Shown: positions 42,404 through 50,770 of the stretch, in pieces
Layout of the letters: each line of letters begins with the position of its first letter
Numbering within the stretch: position 1 is the stretch's first letter
Assembly (NCBI RefSeq): GCF_024734665.1
Contig: NZ_CP102931.1
Span: 866,001 to 930,000, forward strand
DNA: 64,000 nucleotides
Direction: 5' to 3'
Source of the DNA: Variovorax paradoxus
GTDB taxonomy: Bacteria; Pseudomonadota; Gammaproteobacteria; Burkholderiales; Burkholderiaceae_C
The notes under the pieces: generated by a model
What the model saw: the letters and a program-made list of their open reading frames with translations, nothing else
Told to the model about the DNA's origin: nothing
Database searches by the model: none
Program-made: the position numbers and the translations under genes

Positions 42404-45148
42404 ATGCAAGATGCCACTCGCCCGGACCCCGACGCCCTGCTGGCCCAACTGCGAAACGACGAAGCGCGCGCATTGCGCGGCAAGCTGCGCATCTACTTCG
42501 GCGCCAGCGCCGGTGTCGGCAAGACCTGGGCGATGTTGAGCGCCGCGCAGCGCGAGCACGCCACAGGGCGCGACGTGCTGATTGGCGTGATCGAAACCCA
42601 TGGCCGCAGCGAGACCGCTGCGCTGCTCACGGGGCTCGACACACTGCCGCTGCGCGAGCTGGATTACCGCGGTCGCACCCTCGCCGAATTCGATCTCGAC
42701 GCCGCGCTCGCCCGCAAGCCCGCCGTGCTGCTGGTCGACGAACTGGCCCACACCAACGCCCCCGGCTCGCGCCACGCCAAGCGCTGGCAAGACGTGCAGG
42801 AGCTGCTGGCCGCAGGCATCGAGGTGTGGTCTGCGCTCAACGTGCAGCACCTTGAAAGCCTCAACGGCACAGTGGGCGCCATCACCGGCGTGCGCGTGCA
42901 CGAGACCGTGCCCGACACCGTGCTCGACGAGGCCGACGAGGTGGTGCTGGTCGACGTCACGCCCGACGAGCTGACGGCGCGGCTCGCGGCCGGCAAGGTC
43001 TATCTGCCGCAGCAGGCCGAACGCGCTGCGCAGAACTTCTTTCGCAAGGGCAACCTGATCGCATTGCGCGAGATCGCGCTGCGCCGCACCGCCGAGCATG
43101 TGGAAGACGACGTGCGCGGCTGGCGCGTGGAGCAATCGGGTGCCGGCGGCAACGGGCAGGGCCGCGAGCTGCAGGCCTGGAACACATCGGGTGCGATCCT
43201 CGCCTGCGTCGGCCCGCATGAAGGCGCGGCGCAGACGGTGCGCACGGCGGCGCGTCTCGCGGGTCAACTGAATGTGCGCTGGCATGCGGCGTATGTCGAA
43301 ACGCCGCGGCTGCAGCGGCTTGCTGCGGAGGAGCGCGATGGCATCCTCGCGGTGCTCAAGCTGGCGGAAGAACTGGGCGCCGTGACTGCGGTGCTGACTG
43401 GCGTCGACGTTGCGGCGGAACTTGCCGGACAAGCCCAGCGGCTCAACTGCGCAACGCTGGTCGTGGGGCGTGCCGAACCGGCCGAAGGCTGGTTGCGGTG
43501 GTGGCCTTCGGCCGTGCTGACGCGTGAGCTCGCCCGCCACGCTCCGGGCCTCGACATCGTCGAGGTCGCGCGAGCCGAAAGCTCCCGGCGAATCGCGCAT
43601 GGGCGTCCCGGCCGGCTTGCCGACGACAACGTGGAAGACACAGACCGGCCAAGGGCGCGATGGCCCGGCTATGCCTTTACCGCGGCGATCAGCGTGGGCA
43701 TGACGCTGGTTGCCATGCCGCTGTCGAATGTGCTGGAGCTGACCAACATCGTGATGCTGTTCCTGCTCGGTGTGGTCGGTTCGGCGCTGCGCTTCGGGCG
43801 TGGACCGGCGGCTTTCGCCGCGTTGCTCAACGTTGCGGCATTCGACTATTTCTTCGTGCCGCCGCGGCTGTCCTTCAGCGTCAGCGATGTGCAGTACGTC
43901 CTGACCTTCGTCGTCATGCTCGGCGTTGGCCTGCTGGTGGGGCAACTGACCGCCGGGCTGCGCTTCGCGGCCGGCGTTTCGGCAAGCCGCGAGCGGCGGG
44001 CGCAATCGCTGTTCGAACTGACGCGCGAGTTGTCGGCTGCGCTCGAGAGCACGCAGGTCGTCGAGCTCGGAACGGCGGCGGTCGAGGGCCATTTCGGCGG
44101 CCGCGCGCTGGTGCTGGTGACGGACGCGAACGACCGCCTCGTGATGCCGTCGCAGGCGCCCAAGGGATTCGACGCCTCCGTCGCCGATTGGTCGTTTCGC
44201 CAGGGCCAGCCGGCCGGACTCGCAACCGCCACGCTGGCGGCGCAGCCCTGGCACTACGTGCCGCTGCAGGCGCCGATGCGCATTCGCGGCGTGCTCGCGC
44301 TGTCGCCGGCGCAGCCTCGATGGCTGCTGATTCCCGAGCAGGCGCAGCAGCTCGAGACGCTGGCGCGGCAGATCGCCATCGCGCTGGAGCGCGTGCACTA
44401 CGTCGAGGTGGCCCAGCAGGCGGTGGTCGAAATGGAATCGGAGCGCCTGCGCAACGCCTTGCTCGGAGCGATTTCGCACGACGTACGCACTCCGCTCACC
44501 GCGCTGATCGCACTGGCCGAATCGCTGCAGAGCCTGCCATCTGGCGAGCATGTGGAGGCCGCTCGCGCGATCGTCTCGCAGGCACACCAGCTCCACGCGC
44601 TGGTCAGCAATCTGCTGGACATGGCGCGCCTCGAAAGCGGAATTACCGGCGGCGCGGTGAATTTGCGGCGCGACTGGCAGTCGGTCGAAGAAGTCCTCGG
44701 GTCGGCGATCCGGGCGGCCGAACCGGCGTTGGGCGGCGTGCACGTGCAGACGGTGCTTCCGGTCGATCTGCCGCTCGTCGAGTTCGATGCCGTGCTCATC
44801 GAGCGCGTGCTCGTCAACCTGCTGGAGAACGCCGCGAAATATGGCGCGCCGCCGATCGTGGTGAGCGGCGCTGTCACCAGTGACGCCCTGGTGCTCACGG
44901 TGCGCGACCACGGGCCCGGCCTGCCCGCCGTCGTAAAGGGCCACGAGCAGACGCTGTTCGACAAGTTCACGCGTGGCCAGGCGGAATCGGCCACGCCTGG
45001 CGTCGGCCTGGGCCTTGCCATCTGCAAGGCCGTGGTCAATGCGCACGGCGGAGACGTGACTGCCTCGAACGCGCAGGACGGTGGCGCCGAGTTCGTCGTG
45101 ACATTGCCGCGGCGGGCCCCGCCGGTATCCATGGAAGCCCAACTCTGA
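42404..45148 (+). CDS. kdpD: KdpD, potassium/turgor sensor histidine kinase
   Basis: A 914-residue membrane sensor kinase. The N-terminal KdpD domain carries Walker A GASAGVGKT (about 32-40) and Walker B VLLVDELAHTN. A universal-stress-type domain follows (about 250-390), then four helices (about 423-520), a GAF-like region, the phosphorylated H692 in AISHDVRTPL and the ATP-binding N-box LVNLLENAAKYG (about 802). It phosphorylates KdpE when K+ is limiting. The ATG at 42404 is preferred over a TTG six bases upstream. It is followed 5 bp later by kdpE. Confidence 0.96.
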   Translation: MQDATRPDPDALLAQLRNDEARALRGKLRIYFGASAGVGKTWAMLSAAQREHATGRDVLIGVIETHGRSETAALLTGLDTLPLRELDYRGRTLAEFDLDAALARKPAVLLVDELAHTNAPGSRHAKRWQDVQELLAAGIEVWSALNVQHLESLNGTVGAITGVRVHETVPDTVLDEADEVVLVDVTPDELTARLAAGKVYLPQQAERAAQNFFRKGNLIALREIALRRTAEHVEDDVRGWRVEQSGAGGNGQGRELQAWNTSGAILACVGPHEGAAQTVRTAARLAGQLNVRWHAAYVETPRLQRLAAEERDGILAVLKLAEELGAVTAVLTGVDVAAELAGQAQRLNCATLVVGRAEPAEGWLRWWPSAVLTRELARHAPGLDIVEVARAESSRRIAHGRPGRLADDNVEDTDRPRARWPGYAFTAAISVGMTLVAMPLSNVLELTNIVMLFLLGVVGSALRFGRGPAAFAALLNVAAFDYFFVPPRLSFSVSDVQYVLTFVVMLGVGLLVGQLTAGLRFAAGVSASRERRAQSLFELTRELSAALESTQVVELGTAAVEGHFGGRALVLVTDANDRLVMPSQAPKGFDASVADWSFRQGQPAGLATATLAAQPWHYVPLQAPMRIRGVLALSPAQPRWLLIPEQAQQLETLARQIAIALERVHYVEVAQQAVVEMESERLRNALLGAISHDVRTPLTALIALAESLQSLPSGEHVEAARAIVSQAHQLHALVSNLLDMARLESGITGGAVNLRRDWQSVEEVLGSAIRAAEPALGGVHVQTVLPVDLPLVEFDAVLIERVLVNLLENAAKYGAPPIVVSGAVTSDALVLTVRDHGPGLPAVVKGHEQTLFDKFTRGQAESATPGVGLGLAICKAVVNAHGGDVTASNAQDGGAEFVVTLPRRAPPVSMEAQL

Positions 45149-45153
45149 AGAAC

Positions 45154-45846
45154 ATGTCCTCTCACACAGCCGTTGTCATTGAAGACGAGCCGCAGATCCG
45201 GCGGTTCGTGCGCGGTGCTCTCGAAACCGAAGGCTGGCAGGTGCACGAGGCCGGCACGCTGCGCGAAGGCCTGACGGCCGCAGGAACCCGCAGGCCCGAC
45301 CTGCTTGTTCTGGACCTCGGGCTGCCGGACGGCGACGGCGTATCGCTCATCCTCGACGTTCGTCGCTGGTCCGCCGTGCCGATCATCGTGCTGTCGGCGC
45401 GCACCAGCGAGGCCGACAAGATCACCGCGCTGGATGCCGGCGCCGACGACTATCTGACCAAGCCCTTTGGTGCCGGCGAGTTGCTGGCGCGTGTGCGGGC
45501 CACGCTGCGCCGGCCGCGCCCGATCAGCGGTGCGGAGGAGGCCGAAGCCGTCTTCCGCTTCGGCGAGGTGGAGGTCGACCACGTTGCCCGGGTGGTGCGA
45601 CGCGCCGGTGTCGAAGTGCACCTCACACCAACGGAATATCGCCTCCTGTCGGTGTTGATTGCCAACGTGGGGCGCGTACTGACGCAACGCCAGTTGCTGA
45701 TCACCGTGTGGGGGCCGGCGCAGACGGAGCAGAACCACTATCTGCGCATCTACATGGGGCATCTGCGCCAGAAACTGGAAGCCGACCCTGCGCAGCCGCG
45801 CCATCTGCTGACCGAGACGGCGGTGGGCTACAGGCTGTCCGTCTGA
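45154..45846 (+). CDS. kdpE: KdpE, response regulator of the kdp operon
   Basis: A 230-residue OmpR/PhoB-type regulator: receiver domain (1-120) with phospho-acceptor D54 in LLVLDLGLP and K in LTKPFG, then a winged-helix DNA-binding domain (about 128-228) with LTPTEYRLLSVL. It activates kdp through sites such as 37414-37431. After the stop, a short hairpin TCCGGC-AGC-GCCGGA (45852-45866) may mark the end of the transcript. Confidence 0.96.
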   Translation: MSSHTAVVIEDEPQIRRFVRGALETEGWQVHEAGTLREGLTAAGTRRPDLLVLDLGLPDGDGVSLILDVRRWSAVPIIVLSARTSEADKITALDAGADDYLTKPFGAGELLARVRATLRRPRPISGAEEAEAVFRFGEVEVDHVARVVRRAGVEVHLTPTEYRLLSVLIANVGRVLTQRQLLITVWGPAQTEQNHYLRIYMGHLRQKLEADPAQPRHLLTETAVGYRLSV

Positions 45847-45908
45847 CCAGGTCCGGCAGCGCCGGAGCATGAAGCCGCGATGAAATCTTTATGCGCACGG
45901 CGCTACTT

Positions 45909-45926
45909 TTTACAAGGCTTTTATGA
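45909..45926 (+). promoter_or_regulatory. KdpE-like direct repeat upstream of the porin gene
   Basis: TTTACAA-GGCT-TTTATGA has two T-rich half-sites starting 11 bp apart, the same geometry and nearly the same half-sites as the kdp box at 37414, in swapped order. It is about 45 bp upstream of the porin start at 45972, directly after kdpE. Control of the porin by KdpE is an inference. Confidence 0.45.
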
Positions 45927-45971
45927 GGTGGCTTCTAGGCTATGCGCTTCCGTTTCTCTAACTTTTGCCTC

Positions 45972-46871
45972 ATGAAAAAAATCCCCAGCAGGGCCGCTTC
46001 CACCATCGCAGTCAAGCATGCGCTCGTGTTGATCGCCGCGTTCGCAGCTTCGGGCGCAGCCCTGGCGCAGACAGCAACGACGGATGCCGCAGCAGCACCG
46101 GCAGCCGCTCCTGCCCCGAATCTCACGGGCAACGTGTCCATCACCACGAACTACAAGTTCCGTGGCCAGGACCAGGACATGATCGGAAAGAGCGGCTACG
46201 CCAAGACCAAGGGCTTCAAGCCCGCCATCCAGGGCGGCCTGGACTACGCCTTCGGCGACAGCGGCTTCTACGTGGGCAACTGGAACTCCAGCGTCAACTG
46301 GCTCACGGGCAACAGCATCGAGATGGACGTGTACGGCGGCTACAAGTTCAAGGCCGGCCCGCTGGACATGGACGTGGGCGCACTCAGCTACATCTACCCG
46401 GGCAACTCCGCGGGCAACACCACCGAGCTGTACGTTGCGGGCACCTACGCCAACGAAACCCTCGGCTCGTTCACCGCCAAGTATTCGCACACTGTGTCGA
46501 AGGACTACTTCGGCTACGCGGGCAACAAGGCCGGCTCGGGCCTGAAGGGCACCAACACCGGCTACCTGAACCTGTCGTACAGCAAGGAAATCGTGCCCAA
46601 GGTCACGCTGAAGGCAGCCGTGGGCTACACGAACATGTCCAGCGACATCCGCAGCCTGGGCTACAAGAGCTATGTCGACTACAACGTCGGCGCGAGCTAC
46701 GACTTCGGCAACGGCCTGTCGCTGACCGGCTCGGTGCAGGGCGCCAACAAGAAGAGCTCGTACCTCGCGGTGGCCAACCCGGGCGTCGACCTGGGCTTCG
46801 GCACCTTCGGCCAGACGACCTACTCGCCGAACAAGGCGCGCTTCATCCTCACGCTGACGAAGACGCTCTGA
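45972..46871 (+). CDS. TorF-family putative porin
   Basis: A 299-residue outer-membrane beta-barrel protein of the TorF/TIGR02001 type. It has a signal peptide ending GAALAQ, a short Ala/Pro linker, then NVSITTNYKFRGQDQDM, the hallmark opening of this family, followed by alternating aromatic strands (YGGYKFKAGPLDMDVG, YVAGTYANETLGSF) and a C-terminal strand ending LTLTKTL. An in-frame ATG at 45942 would add ten residues; 45972 gives the more typical signal peptide, although its ribosome site is weak. Position after kdpE with a KdpE-like box suggests a link to osmotic or potassium stress. Confidence 0.85.
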   Translation: MKKIPSRAASTIAVKHALVLIAAFAASGAALAQTATTDAAAAPAAAPAPNLTGNVSITTNYKFRGQDQDMIGKSGYAKTKGFKPAIQGGLDYAFGDSGFYVGNWNSSVNWLTGNSIEMDVYGGYKFKAGPLDMDVGALSYIYPGNSAGNTTELYVAGTYANETLGSFTAKYSHTVSKDYFGYAGNKAGSGLKGTNTGYLNLSYSKEIVPKVTLKAAVGYTNMSSDIRSLGYKSYVDYNVGASYDFGNGLSLTGSVQGANKKSSYLAVANPGVDLGFGTFGQTTYSPNKARFILTLTKTL

Positions 46872-46984
46872 TCCTCAAGGCGACAGGCGGGCCGCGGCTC
46901 GCCTTCGTGCACACCATGCTTCCAGGAGCAACGCTCTGGTCTCGCGCTGCGGCGTGGGTTCGGGCGGCTCGTGCCTTGCCTGAC

Positions 46985-47191
46985 ATGAGCCTGCATTGGT
47001 CCTGCTGCGGCACGCCCATGCTCAGCCCCGTGCAGGAGAGCCTGGGAAGCCATGACGGCGCCGAAGTTCTCCTGGCTTCCTGCGGTCATTGCGGAGCGCG
47101 TTGGTTGAGCGTTGTTCCGCAAGAGGGCTGCCCGGGTTGCTGGGAAATCTCTTGCTCGTCCACGGCCAGTTCCAGATCGGGCCAGCGCTGA
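46985..47191 (+). CDS. Candidate small Cys-rich (zinc-ribbon-like) protein
   Basis: An open frame of 68 codons from ATG 46985. It has CxxC at 33-36 (SCGHCGARW) and CxxC at 49-52 (GCPGCW) with 12 residues between, the spacing of a zinc ribbon, plus C7, C8 and C57. No clear ribosome site precedes it and I know no family. It lies between the porin gene and the gene at 47299, in the same direction. It may be real or a chance frame. Confidence 0.35.
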   Translation: MSLHWSCCGTPMLSPVQESLGSHDGAEVLLASCGHCGARWLSVVPQEGCPGCWEISCSSTASSRSGQR

Positions 47192-47298
47192 AGCCAGCAT
47201 ATTTACGCGGCATTTCCACCGCAGGGTGCATTGTTTACACCGTTTTCACACGCGCCTGCCGATACTGAAGCCGTGTTCTTTTCCATTGCAGGAGTTTC

Positions 47299-47643
47299 AT
47301 GGCTTACGCCGCTTATCGGGAATACGCAGGCACTGTGCGTGCCAAGAGCGAGACGGTTTTCAAGGTGCTCGATGTCACGGTGCCGTCGGTCGACGCGTGC
47401 CGCGTGCGGCGCGGCATCGCCGCATGCAAGGGGGCCGGCGTGCTGCGCTGCGAGCCCCTGACGCGCGTGAATGCAACGTGTGCAAATGGCGCTCCGCGCG
47501 CCCGCCTCATGATTCGTCTGCCCCTGGAGAGCTATGCCTCCGTGGTGCACTGTCTGCTCGAATGCGCGCCCGATGGCGAGATCGGCCACCTCACAAGCTG
47601 GCGCGAGCATCTCCGGCGTTGTGGTCTGGCCAATGGTGGCTGA
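47299..47643 (+). CDS. Hypothetical protein, 114 aa
   Basis: A 114-residue protein of unknown family with a good ribosome site (AGGAG, 5 bases before ATG). It is basic, has six cysteines (C34, C43, C51, C61, C84 and C88 among others) and no membrane segment or signal peptide. Its end overlaps the start of the DUF1826 gene by 11 bp, so the two are very probably one unit. No function can be assigned. Confidence 0.65.
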   Translation: MAYAAYREYAGTVRAKSETVFKVLDVTVPSVDACRVRRGIAACKGAGVLRCEPLTRVNATCANGAPRARLMIRLPLESYASVVHCLLECAPDGEIGHLTSWREHLRRCGLANGG

Positions 47644-48343
47644 CCTGGAGAGCGCGGTCGCGGATGCGGCGGCCGGCTACGGCAAGACCTTTGTCCGCGA
47701 TTGCCTGAGTCGGCCGGCGCTCTTGCGGCAACCGCCGGAGATCCTGCTCGGCCAGGACATCGACGTGCTCGAACGCATCCTGGAACCGGGCATCGACCTG
47801 GCACTGTGGCGGCGCGAACCGCAGGCTCCGATTGCTGCATGGCTGGACGCCTTGCCTCCGGCCAGGCATCCCACGGCGCAACTGCAATTGCGTGCGGCCG
47901 ATGTAGCGGCTGCGCTGCACGCAGCGTGCAAGACCTCGCGCACGCCGCGTGGGCCCGGGCGAGACGCTTTGCTGGCAGACATCGACATGCTCGCCACACG
48001 CTTTGCGCTGATAACCGGAAGCCCCCGGATGAGCCTTACGCTGCAGGTTCGCGGCTGCGGCATCGATGAGAACTGGCACCTTGACCATGCCGGACTGCAT
48101 CTGCTGTGCAGCTACAGCGGCCTGGGCACGGAGTGGGTGGCATCTCCGCACGCAGACACGGCACTGCGGATGCCTAAGGGCTTTACTGGGCCCTTCGAGC
48201 GCATGCCGCTTCAGGCCGTTGCGCTCCTTCAGGGCCGTGGCGTGGATACGCAAGGCAGTGATCGAGGGTTGGTGCACCGTTCGCCGCAACTGCGCAACCT
48301 CGGGTCGCATCGCTACGTGTTGCGTCTGGATGAACTGCGGTAG
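47633..48343 (+). CDS. DUF1826-family protein
   Basis: A 236-residue protein matching the DUF1826 pattern, best seen in RGCGIDENWHLDHAGLHLLC followed by SYSGLGTEWV (about residues 142-170), and a C-terminal LVHRSPQL...LRLD segment. The function of the family is not established; members often sit near zinc-homeostasis GTPase (CobW-type) genes, but none is present here. The ATG at 47633 overlaps the preceding gene by 11 bp. The His/Asp/Cys-rich centre could bind a metal. Confidence 0.75.
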   Translation: MVADLESAVADAAAGYGKTFVRDCLSRPALLRQPPEILLGQDIDVLERILEPGIDLALWRREPQAPIAAWLDALPPARHPTAQLQLRAADVAAALHAACKTSRTPRGPGRDALLADIDMLATRFALITGSPRMSLTLQVRGCGIDENWHLDHAGLHLLCSYSGLGTEWVASPHADTALRMPKGFTGPFERMPLQAVALLQGRGVDTQGSDRGLVHRSPQLRNLGSHRYVLRLDELR

Positions 48344-48415
48344 AGGCGCGCTGACCGGGCGCATATTCTTGTTGCGGCGACGGCAGTACTTGTCGTTCTG
48401 CCGATGCGCCGCGGC

Positions 48416-49225
48416 TCAGTACGCCCCGCGCGATTCAGGCGGCACGGGGGTGGCAACCGGCGCGCCGAGGAAGTCGGCCGCCAGCTTGCGCGCAGCGCCC
48501 GCGTACAGCAGCACGTCGACGCCAACGGCGACGAAGGTGCAGCCGAGTTCGAGATAGCGGCGCGCCAGCTTCGGATCTGAAGTCAGCGTGCCCGCGGCCT
48601 TGCCGGAGGCCACGATGGTCCGCATCGCACCTTCGATGGCCGCCTGCACCTCGGGGTGGCCGGGCCGGCCGCGATGGCCCATCGAGGCTGCGAGATCTGC
48701 GGGGCCGATGAACACGCCGTGCACGCCATCGACCTCGCAGATCGACGCGAGGTTGCCCAGCGCCTGCACCGTCTCAGCCTGCACCAGCAGGCAGACTTCG
48801 TCGTCGGCCGCATCGAGGTAGTCGGTGCGCGCACTCCACTGCGACGCGCGTCCGACCGCGCTGCCCACGCCGCGAATGCCGCGCGGCGGATAGCGCGTGG
48901 CCGATACCAGCGCACGCGCCTGCTCGGCGGTGTCGACCATCGGCACCAGCAGGTTCTTCGCTCCGATGTCGAGCAGCTGCTTGATGAGCGCGGTGTCGCC
49001 CTGCACGGCGCGCACCACGGGCTGGGCCCGATGCGGCGCCACCGCCTGTAACGCGGCGAGCGTCGAGCGCAGGTCGTTGGGGGCGTGTTCGCCGTCGATC
49101 AGCAGCCAGTCGAAGCCGGCGGTTGCGCTGACCTCGGCCATGTATGGATCGGCCATCGAAAGCCAGAGGCCGACCTGCGACTGGTTTGCGGCCAGGGCCG
49201 CCTTGAAGGGGTTGTGAGCGGGCAT
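48416..49225 (-). CDS. HpcH/HpaI-family aldolase
   Basis: A 269-residue class II pyruvate-dependent aldolase that splits 2-keto-3-deoxy acids into pyruvate (or a relative) and an aldehyde. The catalytic His is H47 in DGEHAPN; the metal-binding Glu is in VQAETVQAL and the Asp in [14 protein letters not shown]. It is last in the operon 53345-48416, 41 bp after the semialdehyde dehydrogenase gene. With a UxaA/GarD-type dehydratase upstream, a GarL-like role (5-keto-4-deoxyglucarate to pyruvate and tartronate semialdehyde) is likely but not certain. Confidence 0.9.
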   Translation of the reverse strand: MPAHNPFKAALAANQSQVGLWLSMADPYMAEVSATAGFDWLLIDGEHAPNDLRSTLAALQAVAPHRAQPVVRAVQGDTALIKQLLDIGAKNLLVPMVDTAEQARALVSATRYPPRGIRGVGSAVGRASQWSARTDYLDAADDEVCLLVQAETVQALGNLASICEVDGVHGVFIGPADLAASMGHRGRPGHPEVQAAIEGAMRTIVASGKAAGTLTSDPKLARRYLELGCTFVAVGVDVLLYAGAARKLAADFLGAPVATPVPPESRGAY

Positions 49226-49266
49226 GTGGGATCTGTCGAAGAGTGGTGATGAATTGGCGCCGGCCG

Positions 49267-50739
49267 TCAGTCCAGCTGCCCCTGGCACGCGTACTTGGTG
49301 TGCAGGTAGTCGTCCAGCCCGTGGACCGAACCCTCGCGGCCGTAGCCCGAGTCCTTCACGCCACCGAAGGGCGCAGCCTCGGCTGCCAGGGCACCTTCGT
49401 TGATGCCGACGATGCCGGTCTCCAGCGCATCGGCCACGCGCCAGATGCGGCGCACATCGCGTGAATAGAAATACGCGGCCAGGCCGAAGGGCGTGTCGTT
49501 CGCCTGCGCGATCACCTCGGCCTCGCTCGAGAAGCGCGTCAGGGGCGCGACCGGGCCGAAGGTCTCTTCGCAGGCGCAGGCCATGGTGGCGTCGGCATCG
49601 GCGAGCACGGTTGGCGCGAAGTAGTTCGCGCCGAGTTCGGGCAGCCGCGTGCCGCCGGTGAGCACGCGCGCGCCGCGCGCCACAGCGTCCTGCACGTGGC
49701 GCTCGATCTTCTCGACCGCGCGTGCGTTGATCATCGGCCCGATCTGCGAGGCCGCATCGCTGGCCGGGCCAACGCGCAGCGCCGCCACGCGTGCAACCAG
49801 CAGTTCGGCAAAACGCTCGTGCACTGCCTCGTGCACGAAGACCCGGTTGGGGCACACGCAGGTCTGGCCGCCGTTGCGGAACTTGGCGGCCATCAGGCCT
49901 TCCACCGCGGCTTCGATGTCTGCATCTTCGAACACGATGAACGGCGCATTGCCGCCGAGTTCGAGCGAAAGCTTCTTGAGCGTGTCGGCCGAACGGCGTG
50001 CGAGGTGCTTGCCCACCGGCGTGGAGCCAGTGAAGGTGATCTTGCGCACGCGCGCATCGTCGAGCCAGGCATCGACCACCTCGGGCGTGTGCTCGCGCGA
50101 TGCCGTCACGATGTTCAGCACGCCCGGCGGCACGCCGGCTTCGGCGGCCAGCGCCACGAGGGCCAGCGAAGTCAGCGGCGTGTCCTCGGCCGGCTTGCAC
50201 ACCACGGTGCAGCCCGCGGCAAGCGCCGGAGCGATCTTGCGCGCGATCATCGCGGCCGGAAAATTCCACGGCGTGATCGCCGCGACCACGCCGACCGGTT
50301 CGCGCAGCGCGAACATGCGCCGGCCCGGCACGGGCGCCGGAATGACGTCGCCGTTGGCGCGCGTGGCTTCTTCGGCAAACCATTCGATGTAGCTGGCCGC
50401 ATAGGCAACTTCGCCGTGGCCCTCGGCCAGCGGCTTTCCTTGCTCGCGCGAGATGAGCCGCCCCAGGTCTTCCTGATGCGACATCACAAGGTCGTTCCAG
50501 CGCTTGAGGATTTGCGCGCGCTGCTTGGCGGGCGTCTTGCGCCAGGCGGGGAAGGCGGCATGCGCGGCATCGACGGCCGCGCGCGAGTCGATTGCATTGG
50601 AGTCGGGCACCTGCGCGATGAGGGCGCCGGTGGCCGGGTCGGTCACATCGAGCGTGCGGCCGGAAGCGGAGCGCAACCATTCGCCGGCGATGAAGTTGGC
50701 CGTGCGTTGCAGGTTGGGGCGCGAGAGGGTCAGGGGCAT
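49267..50739 (-). CDS. NAD(P)-dependent semialdehyde dehydrogenase (GabD-like)
   Basis: A 490-residue aldehyde dehydrogenase of the succinate-semialdehyde type. It has [20 protein letters not shown] (155-174), the base E260 in LELGGNAPF, the nucleophile C294 in [10 protein letters not shown] and the C-terminal [13 protein letters not shown]. Length and motifs are complete. In this operon it may oxidise 2-oxoglutarate semialdehyde or another semialdehyde produced during sugar-acid breakdown; the GabD-like sequence does not decide this. It follows the dehydratase gene by 31 bp. Confidence 0.92.
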   Translation of the reverse strand: MPLTLSRPNLQRTANFIAGEWLRSASGRTLDVTDPATGALIAQVPDSNAIDSRAAVDAAHAAFPAWRKTPAKQRAQILKRWNDLVMSHQEDLGRLISREQGKPLAEGHGEVAYAASYIEWFAEEATRANGDVIPAPVPGRRMFALREPVGVVAAITPWNFPAAMIARKIAPALAAGCTVVCKPAEDTPLTSLALVALAAEAGVPPGVLNIVTASREHTPEVVDAWLDDARVRKITFTGSTPVGKHLARRSADTLKKLSLELGGNAPFIVFEDADIEAAVEGLMAAKFRNGGQTCVCPNRVFVHEAVHERFAELLVARVAALRVGPASDAASQIGPMINARAVEKIERHVQDAVARGARVLTGGTRLPELGANYFAPTVLADADATMACACEETFGPVAPLTRFSSEAEVIAQANDTPFGLAAYFYSRDVRRIWRVADALETGIVGINEGALAAEAAPFGGVKDSGYGREGSVHGLDDYLHTKYACQGQLD

Positions 50740-50770
50740 GGAGAGAAGAAGAAAGGAGGAAAGAAGGCAG

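Noticed and set aside
42197..45142. A 981-codon open frame on the minus strand opposite kdpD
   Set aside because: It is a shadow of GC-rich codon usage; kdpD on the plus strand has all sensor kinase motifs, while the antisense product is Arg/His/Gln-rich with no domain.
47213..47260. Possible Zur box upstream of the DUF1826 gene pair
   Set aside because: GTTTACACCGTTTTC is AT-richer than its surroundings but lacks the symmetric GTTATA-type core expected for Zur.
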